Shown here: one piece after another, positions 1 through 6,557 of the stretch
How positions within the stretch are numbered: the first letter of the stretch is position 1
Layout: each line of letters opens with the position of its first letter
NCBI GenBank assembly: GCA_002427745.1
Contig: DIYF01000117.1
Coordinates: 1 to 7,661 of the forward strand
DNA: 7,661 bases
Reading direction: 5' to 3'
Source of the DNA: Roseivirga sp. UBA6061
GTDB taxonomy: Bacteria; Bacteroidota; Bacteroidia; Cytophagales; Cyclobacteriaceae
The notes under the pieces: model-generated
Database searches by the model: none
What the model was told of the DNA's origin: nothing
The model's input: the letters and a program-made list of their open reading frames with translations, nothing else
Program-made: the position numbers and the translations under genes

Positions 1-45
1 AAGGCATAGCAGCCCCATGGCTAACAGATATTTTCTAATGCTCAT
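1..45 (-). CDS. N-terminus of a probably exported protein, truncated by the window edge
   Basis: Reading the minus strand from an ATG at 45-43 gives 15 open codons, MSIRKYLLAMGLLCL, up to the edge of the window. A short basic stretch (R4, K5) followed by a hydrophobic run is the normal start of a Sec or lipoprotein signal peptide. The ATG lies 3 nt after the stop codon of the tail-fibre-like gene, so the two are almost certainly co-transcribed. No mature sequence is visible and the family cannot be named. In Bacteroidota, genes following this kind of tail-fibre-like protein are often large Rhs-type surface proteins, but that is context from general knowledge and nothing here demonstrates it. 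Confidence 0.6.
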   Translation of the reverse strand, partial: MSIRKYLLAMGLLCL

Positions 46-48
46 GGT

Positions 49-1575
49 CTACTGGTCGTTTGAGGTGTTGCCCTTGTTTTCCAGCTTCTCTACACGTTTT
101 AGCAAATCTGCCAAAGTGCTTTTCAAGGCCTTGTTCTCAGCTTTGAGTTCTTTGTTCTCGCTATCTAAAGTCTGAAGTCTGTTATCTGAAGTCTTAATAG
201 CTTTCTCCTGCTCAATGGCATATAAAGTCAGCTCCTCAATTTTCTCCAGTAGGTTGAGCTGCATAGTACCTACATCCTGGCCATTGGTACCGATTTCGCT
301 GGCAGAAGCTATGCCCGGCAGGTGAGAGTTGGCTTTGATATAGGCTTCTACCTCGGCCAGGGTTTTGAGATCATAGTCGGGCTGGAAAACATAATCCGGT
401 ACAGCCGTGGGATTCACGGTGACCCTGAGTTTTTTAGCAATGATGTCGTTGTCTACGGTCATTTTACCACTGAACTCAGAGGTGCCGTCTACATAGAGTT
501 TGTTACCCTGCGCACTGGTAGCTCCCAGGGCCAGGTTATTGGAAAAATAAGAATCACCATTGGTATTGAAGTAATTGCTCACCGTACCGGCATTGTACAT
601 GCGTACGTAACCGGTGTTGCCCGTACTTTGTACAAAATCCATCAGTCTTTCAGTACCATCAATATTATAAAATATAGAGTAGGCAGCCCCAGATCCTTTG
701 GATTGTAACTCAAGAGGAATATCGTTATTGGTAGTACGGTTGATAGATATATTTTTGCCAAAGCTGACATTATCTGAAAACTTACCGGTACCATTTACTT
801 CCAGTTTGGTACCGGGATTATTCGTGCCAATACCTACATTTCCCAGTGAATTGATCAGCAGACGTTTGCTTCCCGCATGGTACAGGTAATAGCTGTCATC
901 GTCAAAATTGGAAACCAATTGAGATTGGGTAGTACCTTCTTCTTTAAAGCTGATTTGCCTGGCTCCATCAGCTGTTGACTTATCCAGACTCAGGTGGTTA
1001 CCAAAGTCTCCTTTTCCATCAACCTCTATATCTTTATTAAAATAGTGCTTTGAAAAAGTAGTGCTGTAAATAGCCTGGTCATAGGTCTCATTGGCTCGGA
1101 TAAAGAGCCTCTCATTTATATCCCCACCGCTACGTAAGTCAATGTATGGGTCTGTTGAGTTGATGCGAAGCGCCCGGTCATCACCGGTTGTATCTACCTC
1201 GATGTAATTATGGAATTTACCTGCCCCATTTACCTCCAGCTTAGTGCTTGCCTGATTTACCCCGATACCCAGGTTACCGGTTCCGCTCAATGACATATTG
1301 ATCTGAGGTGTAGAACCAGTCACAAAAAGAATACTTCTTGAACCTATTGAACGTCCCTGAATCACCAGGTTACCTGACTGGTTGAATGGAAAAGTTCCTC
1401 CGGTCTTTGTACTGTAAATTCTGGGGTTATCGTCACTGGTATAAAAGGCCGTCACCTCGTTGAGGTATTTGGCGCTGTATTTTATCGTCAGATTGCCATT
1501 GACCGTTTCGTCCTGGGCATTAAGGCCTGTGACAAGGATCATTAGGAGAGCGGAGAATAAGATTTTGACTTTCAT
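49..1575 (-). CDS. Secreted tail-fibre-like surface protein with coiled-coil C-terminus
   Basis: This 508-aa protein has a Sec signal peptide (residues 1-20, likely cut in GLNA|Q). It then shows phage-tail-fibre-like units marked by G-N-[LV]-G-I-G followed by K-L-E-V-N-G-x-G-K-F at about 101-121 and 246-266; weaker versions occur at 184-191 (VDGKGDFG) and 359-370 (KLYVDGTSEFSG). Residues 393-456 match a C-terminal pattern common in Bacteroidota surface proteins: PDYVF, then YDLKTLAEVEAYI, HLPGI and LLEKIEELTLYAIEQ. A heptad-rich coiled coil follows to about residue 499. The fold suggests an extracellular fibrous, possibly trimeric structure; ligand and function are unknown. I see no SDxRLK intramolecular-chaperone (peptidase S74) signature, so self-cleavage is not supported. 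The start is preceded by an A-rich stretch (CCAAAAATG) as usual in this phylum. It sits first in a minus-strand unit with the partial gene at 1-45. Confidence 0.8.
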   Translation of the reverse strand: MKVKILFSALLMILVTGLNAQDETVNGNLTIKYSAKYLNEVTAFYTSDDNPRIYSTKTGGTFPFNQSGNLVIQGRSIGSRSILFVTGSTPQINMSLSGTGNLGIGVNQASTKLEVNGAGKFHNYIEVDTTGDDRALRINSTDPYIDLRSGGDINERLFIRANETYDQAIYSTTFSKHYFNKDIEVDGKGDFGNHLSLDKSTADGARQISFKEEGTTQSQLVSNFDDDSYYLYHAGSKRLLINSLGNVGIGTNNPGTKLEVNGTGKFSDNVSFGKNISINRTTNNDIPLELQSKGSGAAYSIFYNIDGTERLMDFVQSTGNTGYVRMYNAGTVSNYFNTNGDSYFSNNLALGATSAQGNKLYVDGTSEFSGKMTVDNDIIAKKLRVTVNPTAVPDYVFQPDYDLKTLAEVEAYIKANSHLPGIASASEIGTNGQDVGTMQLNLLEKIEELTLYAIEQEKAIKTSDNRLQTLDSENKELKAENKALKSTLADLLKRVEKLENKGNTSNDQ

Positions 1576-2256
1576 TTTTGGTTGTCGGTTTGATATGTAA
1601 AAAAAGACTAAGCAGGCCCCCAGGCCGGTACCTCTCCTTATAGAAAGGCACTATGTATTTACAAGACACCCCGGATACAAGTCAGGAGTGACTGGTATTA
1701 TGCACTAAAAGAGATATACAGCGTATGGCTGTCATCTTAATTCTGATCGGGGTTCCTCAGAGTCCGACCTTCTTCCTTCCTCTTTTAAGACAGTAAGTCT
1801 TGGGTATTCAATGAAGCGCTCAAGGCATATTGCCAAAAGAGTGTAGCCCCTCTGGTGCCATTGAGATTGTGTTTTGTTTGTTGTTTTTAGCGGATATCTG
1901 AACGACAATTCGATATACTGCTGAAGTGTCCCTAAAATTATTTAAAATAAATTAATTCAAAATAATATTCGTGTGAAATTTTGATGAACCCCTACAAGTT
2001 GCATGTTAACAGCATTTTTGTGGGTGATTGATTTTCCATCCGGGCTTTCGGGATAAAGTTATCCACGAAAGCCATAGCTCCTGAATTTTGCTCACTTCAA
2101 ATCATCAAAATCACCCTGAAGAGACAGCAGCGCCCTGTCGGTTATCCGCTCATATAAAATGCCCCGATTCAGGGCCACGGTTCAGCGGGAGTTTTATAAA
2201 TTTCTGAGAAGAGAAACAGCGGGGCTATCCGTTGTCTTTGACCAAAAAACGTAACT
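1576..2256. other. Divergent intergenic region, about 680 bp
   Basis: This stretch separates two divergently transcribed genes and must carry both promoters. It contains a very AT-rich patch at about 1931-1980 and a strong hairpin at 2043-2073, annotated separately. A weak hairpin with arms AAGAC and GTCTT lies at 1787-1801. I found no perfect Bacteroidota promoter pair (TTTG at -33 with TAnnTTTG at -7) on either strand, and no tRNA. A minus-strand frame stays open from about 1945 to 1740 but has no ATG and no recognisable product. Confidence 0.7.
2043..2073. promoter_or_regulatory. Long hairpin or dyad of unknown role
   Basis: Left arms GGCTTTCG (2043-2050) and GGATAA (2051-2056) pair with TTATCC (2059-2064) and CGAAAGCC (2066-2073). 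All 14 pairs are complementary, with only AG at the centre and one bulged A at 2065. It lies about 180 nt upstream of the large plus-strand gene. No T-run follows on the plus strand, so it is not a classical terminator. It could be a protein-binding dyad or a structured 5' leader element; the sequence does not decide. Confidence 0.5.
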
Positions 2257-5200
2257 ATGAACAAACTCAACATGTCAAGCCGATTGCTGACGGGTCTGTT
2301 TTTGCTCCTGACCCTCATATGGAGCACCGACCTGCAGGCACAGCGCAGAAACAGGCGAAATGCGAAAGCAGCTACTCCCAAGGTAGATTTGCAGGCAGAA
2401 ATTTATAAAGATGTGAAATGGCGCTCTATCGGCCCTTACCGGGGTGGACGCTCTGCCACCGTAACGGGAGTACCCGGTAAACCACAGCTTTTCTATATGG
2501 GAGCCACCGGTGGTGGTGTATGGAAAACTGAAAACGGAGGTACCACCTGGCAGAATATTTCTGATGGCTATTTCGGAGGCTCCATCGGGGCGGTAGCCGT
2601 AAGTGAGTCCAACAACAGCGTGATTTATGTAGGGCAGGGCGAGCAAACCGTAAGAGGAAATGTGTCTTCAGGCTTCGAGGGAATCTGGAAGTCTACTGAT
2701 GGTGGCGAAAGCTGGCAGAACATGGGGCTCAAAGATGCCATGCATGTAGGCAGAATCCGCATTCACCCGGATAATCCGGATGTAGTATGGGTAGCGGTAA
2801 TGGGAGATTTGTTCAAGTCTTCAGATACCCGCGGGGTGTACAAGACTACTGATGGTGGTAAAAACTGGCAGCGCGTGCTGTTTGCCAATGCCGATGCCGG
2901 AGCTGTGGACATTTCCATGGATCCCAACAATCCTGACTTTCTGATGGCCAGTACCTGGCGCATCCGCAGAACACCCTACAGCCTTTCTTCAGGCGGAGAA
3001 GGTTCTGAAATATGGAAATCTACTGATGGTGGTAATACCTGGAAGAGCGTGATCGGAAATCAGGGCATGCCCAAAGGTCCTATCGGTATCAGCGGTGTGT
3101 CTATCTCACCTGTGAATGCTAAAACGGTATATGCCATTATTGAGGCCAAAAACGGAGGCGTTTTCAAATCTACCGATGCAGGAGAAACCTGGAGAAAGAC
3201 TAACTCATCAAGAGCCCTGAGACAGCGGGCCTGGTATTACTCGCGTATCTATGCCGATACCGAGGATGAAGACAAGGTGTATGTAATGAATGTGCGTTAT
3301 CACACCTCGACAGACGGAGGCCGGACCTTTGTAGCCCGGGGTGCACCACACGGAGACCACCACGACCTGTGGATTGCTCCTGAAGATAACCAGCGACTGG
3401 TGATTGCTGATGACGGTGGTGCCCAGGTATCGTATGACGGAGGCGACAACTGGTCTACCTACATGAACCAGCCTACCGCGCAGTTTTACCGAGTAACTAC
3501 GGACAATAGCTTTCCATACAGAATTTACGGAGCACAGCAGGATAACTCAACCGTACGTATCGACCATCGTTCTTTTGGCTTTGCTATTACGGAAGATAAC
3601 TGGGAGTCTACTGCAGGAGGCGAGAGTGCTCACATCGCACCCAATCCTGATAACCCCGATATTGTATATGGGGGTAGCTATGGTGGTTTCCTTACTCGTG
3701 TAGATCATGACAAAGGCATCAACAGAAACATCAATGCCTGGCCGGACAATCCAATGGGCCATGGCGCGGAAGACTATAAGTATCGCTTCCAGTGGAACTT
3801 CCCTATCTTCTTTTCTCCACATGATTCAAAGAAGCTCTACACTACTTCAAACCAGGTACATGTTACATATAATGAGGGACAGTCCTGGGAGATCATCAGC
3901 CCTGACCTGACCAGAGCAGAGCCAGAGAAACTGGGTAAGTCCGGTGGACCTATCACCTTTGATGATACTTCTGTAGAGTATTATGCTACGGTGTTTGCTG
4001 CAGTAGAATCGCCTTATGAAAAAGATCTGATCTGGGCCGGTTCTGATGACGGACTGATCCATGTGACCCGTGATGGTGGTAAGAACTGGGAGAATGTAAC
4101 CTCTCCGGATATGCCCAAATACCTGATGATCAACAGTATTGATGCCGATCCTTTTGTAAAGGGTGGTGCTTATATAGCCGGTACCCAATATAAAATGGGT
4201 GACTACGAGCCATACCTCTACAAAACCAAGGATTATGGTAAAACCTGGACCCGCATTACCAATGGCATTCCGGGCGATTACTTTACCCGTGTGGTAAGGG
4301 CAGATCCGCATCGCCAGGGCTTGCTGTATGCCGGTACCGAGCGAGGCATGTTTGTGTCTTTTGACGATGGTGACTCCTGGAAGCCTTTCCAGATGAACCT
4401 GCCGATAGTACCGATTACAGACCTGGCTATCAAAGATGATAACCTGATTGCCGCTACCCAGGGCCGTAGCTTCTGGATGATCGATGACCTGACCATTCTG
4501 CACCAGCTTTCTGATGAGGTGGCTCAAAAAGATTTCCATTTGTTTAAGCCTATGGATGCCTATCGTATCGGAGGTGGTTTCCGCTTCAGAAGGGGAGGTA
4601 ACAACAACCTCAACCTGCTGTATGGCAGTAATAAGCCCGGTGGTGCCATGGTGTATTACAACCTGAAAGAAGACCTGCCTAAGGGTAAGAAAGCCGTGAT
4701 GGAAGTGTTTGACCCGAACGGTGAACTGATCAAGGAGTACAAGCAAAAGCCTAAAAAAGGCCTGAACAGCTTTAACTGGAACATGATGTACGACAATGCC
4801 GAGGGCTTTGAGGGACTGATCATGTGGGCCGCTTCGCTGAGAGGCCCGATGGCGCCTCCCGGTGAGTACACCGCCAAGCTGACCATTGGCGACCGTACGG
4901 AAGAGCAGACTTTCAAGCTCCTGCGTGATCCGAGATATCCTTCTACTGATGCTGACCTGCAGGCGCAGTTTGACTTCCTGATCAAGGTGCGTGATAAGGT
5001 AACCGAGACACACCAGGCCGTTAAGGATATCAGAAGTGCCAAGGAGCAAATGAAGCAGCTGATGGATAAGATCAAGGGAGATGATCAGTACAAAGACCTG
5101 ATCGAGGCCGGTGATGAGCTGATTGACAAGATGACTGAAGTAGAGGAGTCTTTATATCAGACGAAGAACCGTTCCGGTCAGGATCCCCTGAACTTCCCGA

Positions 5201-5433
5201 TCAGATTGAATAACAAGCTGGCAGCCCTCACCGGGGTAGCGGGTAGTGGTTCCTGGAGACCTACTGCACAGGCTGAGGCGGTAAGAAAAGAGATTACCGG
5301 GCAGATTGATACACAGCTGGAGAAGCTGCAGCGTATCATGTCAGAAGACCTGCCTGAGTTCAATAATAAAGTGAAGCAAAAGTCTGTTGATGCGATTATC
5401 ATCAAGAAGAAAAAAGCTAAAAAGTCTACCTGA
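2257..5433 (+). CDS. Secreted Asp-box beta-propeller protein (VPS10/sortilin-like, 'glycosyl hydrolase' family)
   Basis: This 1058-aa protein begins with a Sec signal peptide (residues 1-28, cut near LQA|Q). Residues 45 to about 745 form a beta-propeller region with eleven Asp boxes (S/T-x-D-x-G-x-T/S-W type) near residues 90, 145, 196, 254, 304, 350, 391, 536, 603, 656 and 700. The stretch HGDHHDLWIAP (365-375) with IADDGG (383-388) is characteristic of this secreted family in Bacteroidota and relatives. Residues about 797-885 look like a FlgD/Ig-like beta domain (VMEVFDPNGELIKE, PPGEYTAKL). Residues 900-970 and 1005-1050 are helical, probably coiled coil, ending in a lysine-rich tail. Databases often label such proteins glycosyl hydrolase because Asp boxes occur in sialidases, but Asp boxes are structural and I see no defined catalytic site. 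Extracellular or periplasmic location is inferred. An alternative ATG exists at residue 6; the first ATG is preferred because an A-rich stretch precedes it. It appears monocistronic, ended by a strong terminator. Confidence 0.88.
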   Translation: MNKLNMSSRLLTGLFLLLTLIWSTDLQAQRRNRRNAKAATPKVDLQAEIYKDVKWRSIGPYRGGRSATVTGVPGKPQLFYMGATGGGVWKTENGGTTWQNISDGYFGGSIGAVAVSESNNSVIYVGQGEQTVRGNVSSGFEGIWKSTDGGESWQNMGLKDAMHVGRIRIHPDNPDVVWVAVMGDLFKSSDTRGVYKTTDGGKNWQRVLFANADAGAVDISMDPNNPDFLMASTWRIRRTPYSLSSGGEGSEIWKSTDGGNTWKSVIGNQGMPKGPIGISGVSISPVNAKTVYAIIEAKNGGVFKSTDAGETWRKTNSSRALRQRAWYYSRIYADTEDEDKVYVMNVRYHTSTDGGRTFVARGAPHGDHHDLWIAPEDNQRLVIADDGGAQVSYDGGDNWSTYMNQPTAQFYRVTTDNSFPYRIYGAQQDNSTVRIDHRSFGFAITEDNWESTAGGESAHIAPNPDNPDIVYGGSYGGFLTRVDHDKGINRNINAWPDNPMGHGAEDYKYRFQWNFPIFFSPHDSKKLYTTSNQVHVTYNEGQSWEIISPDLTRAEPEKLGKSGGPITFDDTSVEYYATVFAAVESPYEKDLIWAGSDDGLIHVTRDGGKNWENVTSPDMPKYLMINSIDADPFVKGGAYIAGTQYKMGDYEPYLYKTKDYGKTWTRITNGIPGDYFTRVVRADPHRQGLLYAGTERGMFVSFDDGDSWKPFQMNLPIVPITDLAIKDDNLIAATQGRSFWMIDDLTILHQLSDEVAQKDFHLFKPMDAYRIGGGFRFRRGGNNNLNLLYGSNKPGGAMVYYNLKEDLPKGKKAVMEVFDPNGELIKEYKQKPKKGLNSFNWNMMYDNAEGFEGLIMWAASLRGPMAPPGEYTAKLTIGDRTEEQTFKLLRDPRYPSTDADLQAQFDFLIKVRDKVTETHQAVKDIRSAKEQMKQLMDKIKGDDQYKDLIEAGDELIDKMTEVEESLYQTKNRSGQDPLNFPIRLNNKLAALTGVAGSGSWRPTAQAEAVRKEITGQIDTQLEKLQRIMSEDLPEFNNKVKQKSVDAIIIKKKKAKKST

Positions 5434-5463
5434 ACAGGCGCTTAAGCCATATTTTAACTTAGT

Positions 5464-5499
5464 AAAAAAAGATATTCCCAATTTGGGAATATCTTTTTT
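5464..5499 (+). terminator. Strong intrinsic terminator after the beta-propeller gene
   Basis: Nine-bp arms GATATTCCC (5471-5479) and GGGAATATC (5485-5493) enclose a 5-nt loop AATTT. Seven A residues precede the stem and six T residues follow it, so the paired region can extend and the element is nearly symmetric. It could act in both directions. It starts about 30 nt after the stop codon at 5433 and isolates the downstream small gene. Confidence 0.9.
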
Positions 5500-5525
5500 C
5501 GTTTTATATGAATTACCTACTTTTA
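5497..5525 (+). promoter_or_regulatory. Possible Bacteroidota-type promoter for the small secreted protein
   Basis: TACTTTTA at 5518-5525 differs at one position from the -7 consensus TAnnTTTG. TTTC at 5497-5500, 17 nt upstream, differs at one position from the -33 TTTG. Transcription would start about 20 nt before the ATG at 5551. A strong terminator lies directly upstream, so a promoter is needed in this short gap, but the match is imperfect. Confidence 0.25.
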
Positions 5526-5550
5526 AGTCACCAAAACTTTTACGGACACT

Positions 5551-5892
5551 ATGAAGACTCTTACAAAAGCCCTCTTTTTGATCGCTTGCTTCTCTTTTTT
5601 CTCGATAGCAGGCACCTCAGTACAAGCCCAGGAAACTGAAGAAAAACAAGATTATCTGATCGTGGTTTCAAACTCGCGCAGCAAGGCCGACAATGAAAAA
5701 GTGCTGAATGATGTGAAGTCGAAATTCAAGGATGCCGGCATGTACTACGATGAGGACTCCAGGCAGTACTATGTGTATGTAGAGCGCTACTATGCAAAAA
5801 CAGGTGCCGAGTATGCCGTATGGTGGCTGAAGAAAGAGCACAAGGAGCTGCCTAAGGTTTGGGCCAAGGCTGTGCCTCCCGGCTCTAAGTAA
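5551..5892 (+). CDS. Small secreted protein with SPOR-like domain
   Basis: This 113-aa protein has a clear Sec signal peptide (residues 1-26, cut at VQA|Q). The mature part, about 34-108, follows the pattern of a SPOR-like fold: a first strand DYLIVVSNSRSKADNEKVLND with a helix, a DAGMYYDEDSRQ turn, a second strand YYVYVERYYAKTGAEYAVWWLKK, and a final VWAKAV strand. In other Bacteroidota such repeats occur in envelope proteins and can bind peptidoglycan, but the canonical residues are too divergent here to claim glycan binding. No lipobox or membrane anchor follows the signal, so a soluble periplasmic or secreted protein is inferred. The gene is bracketed by terminators at 5464-5499 and 5912-5948 and is therefore probably transcribed alone. 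The ATG is the natural start because the signal peptide begins there. Confidence 0.75.
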   Translation: MKTLTKALFLIACFSFFSIAGTSVQAQETEEKQDYLIVVSNSRSKADNEKVLNDVKSKFKDAGMYYDEDSRQYYVYVERYYAKTGAEYAVWWLKKEHKELPKVWAKAVPPGSK

Positions 5893-5911
5893 AAGTGTAC
5901 TAAAGAAATGG

Positions 5912-5948
5912 AAACCCTGATGGCAACGTCAGGGTTTTTTATTTTTTT
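5912..5948 (+). terminator. Intrinsic terminator after the SPOR-like gene
   Basis: Nine-bp arms AAACCCTGA (5912-5920) and TCAGGGTTT (5929-5937) flank an 8-nt loop TGGCAACG and are followed by a T-rich tract to 5948. The position, 20 nt after the stop codon at 5892, fits a rho-independent terminator. Confidence 0.9.
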
Positions 5949-6016
5949 GGGGGTCCGGCTTGTGTAGTTGTAGAGGGCTTTGGTTGGTCTATGACCGGGG
6001 TGCCTTTAGAGGCGGG

Positions 6017-6045
6017 TTATCAGTTGATCAGTGATTAGTTATCAG
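6017..6045. repeat. Heptad direct-repeat array in unit A
   Basis: Four consecutive words read TTATCAG, TTGATCAG, TGATTAG and TTATCAG. Equivalent four-word arrays occur in unit B (6154-6182) and unit C (6390-6417), always followed by a run of five to seven G. The role is unknown; such iterated words may be binding sites or a product of slippage. Confidence 0.7.
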
Positions 6046-6053
6046 GGGGCTGT

Positions 6054-6082
6054 TCCCCGTCAGCACCGCATGTCAGACGGGG
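6054..6082. repeat. GC-rich hairpin of unit A
   Basis: CCCCGTC (about 6054-6060) pairs with GACGGGG (about 6076-6082) across a 15-nt loop containing AGCACCG. The same hairpin recurs in B (about 6222-6251) and, one base pair shorter, in C (about 6457-6481). In unit C the loop also holds ACC/GGT, which can form a small inner stem. Confidence 0.65.
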
Positions 6083-6239
6083 TTTGATTTCCGGCTTTAG
6101 CAGTTGTAGATAGCTTTGGTCGGTTCTATGGCAGAGATGCCTTTAGGGGCAAGTTATCAGTGTATTAGTAATCAGTTATCAGGGGGGGAGACGTTGATTC
6201 GTCTGGTCAATCTAAGGGCTGTTCCCCGTCAGCACCGTA

Positions 6240-6318
6240 GGTCAGACGGGGAGAGGAGATCGCAATTCGTCAGACCACTCAGAGTGGTCGGACGAATCAG
6301 TACCAAAGGTCAGACGGG
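6240..6318. repeat. 11-bp direct repeats bounding the hairpin module of unit B
   Basis: GGTCAGACGGG occurs at 6240-6250 and again at 6308-6318. Between them lies the ATTCGTC hairpin module. What follows the second copy (TTTAATTTCCGGC) matches what follows the single copy in unit A (GTTTGATTTCCGGC). Loss of one repeat plus the module would therefore turn B into A. Confidence 0.75.
6265..6297. repeat. Hairpin of unit B, 15-bp stem with one mismatch
   Basis: The left arm at 6265-6279 (ATTCGTC, A, GACCACT) pairs with the right arm at 6283-6297 (AGTGGTC, G, GACGAAT) around a CAG loop. Only the central A/G position (6272 with 6290) fails to pair. No T-run follows, so termination is unlikely. Confidence 0.75.
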
Positions 6319-6491
6319 TTTAATTTCCGGCATGAGCAGTAGTAGAGAGCCTTGGGAGGTTCTATGGCAGAGACGGCTTTAGATGGAAGATATCAGTAAT
6401 TAGTAATCAGTTATCAGGGGGGCGTTGATTCGTCTGGTCACTCTAAGGGTTGTTCCCCGTCAGCACCGCAGGTCAGACGGGCGAGATTGCA

Positions 6492-6524
6492 ATTCGTCAG
6501 ACCACTCAAAGTGGTCTGACGAAT
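6492..6524. repeat. Perfect 15-bp hairpin of unit C
   Basis: The left arm ATTCGTCAGACCACT (6492-6506) is exactly complementary to AGTGGTCTGACGAAT (6510-6524), with a 3-nt loop CAA. It is the counterpart of the unit B hairpin with the mismatch resolved to an A-T pair. It resembles a REP-type palindrome in size and shape; the mobilising enzyme, if any, is not in the window. Confidence 0.8.
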
Positions 6525-6549
6525 GACTGACGAATGACGGACGAATGGA
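6517..6549. repeat. Three 11-bp tandem repeats at the end of unit C
   Basis: TGACGAATGAC at 6517-6527 is repeated exactly at 6528-6538 and then as GGACGAATGGA at 6539-6549. The first copy overlaps the right arm of the unit C hairpin, so the array appears to have grown from the hairpin arm by slippage. Confidence 0.8.
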
Positions 6550-6557
6550 GGCAAACC

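Larger units (their letters stand above)
5954..6557. repeat. Array of three degenerate tandem structured repeat units (A, B, C)
   Basis: Three units each begin with TCCGGC: A at 5954-6089, B at 6090-6325, C at 6326 to about 6557. Each has, in order, a GTAG- or GCAG-type segment with GGTTCTATGGCAGAGA (in B and C), a heptad array of TTATCAG-like words, and a hairpin formed by CCCCGTC and GACGGGG (one G shorter in C) around AGCACCG. B and C also carry an ATTCGTCTGGTCA segment before that hairpin and an ATTCGTCAGACCACT hairpin after it; A lacks both. The region lies between the terminator of the SPOR-like gene and the 3' end of the minus-strand hydrolase gene. No plausible protein is encoded. A REP/BIME-like or MITE-like nature is inferred; no transposase is present. 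Confidence 0.85.

Noticed and set aside
1637..1664. TTGTAA and TATAAG spaced by 16 nt on the minus strand upstream of the fibre-like gene
   Set aside because: This resembles an E. coli sigma70 promoter, but Bacteroidota use a different consensus (TTTG and TAnnTTTG); a chance match is likely.
1740..1945. A minus-strand open frame of about 66 codons in the divergent intergenic region
   Set aside because: It has no ATG and no recognisable product; a frame of this length is expected by chance.
2059..2067. TTATCCACG, one base from a DnaA box
   Set aside because: It is a single imperfect match that forms part of a hairpin arm; there is no cluster of boxes and no origin-linked gene nearby.
2197..2204. 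TAAATTTC as a -7 element for the beta-propeller gene
   Set aside because: One mismatch to TAnnTTTG and no TTTG at the proper distance upstream.
3847..5049. A 400-codon open frame on the minus strand within the beta-propeller gene
   Set aside because: It is wholly antisense to a gene with clear family motifs, has no recognisable domain, and its openness is explained by codon use of the sense gene.
6116..6382. An 88-codon plus-strand frame across units B and C
   Set aside because: It crosses the repeat boundary, has no conserved domain or start context, and the units carry indels that are not multiples of three.
5954..6557. CRISPR array
   Set aside because: Units are 136-236 bp and degenerate, with no short identical repeats separated by unique spacers and no cas genes.
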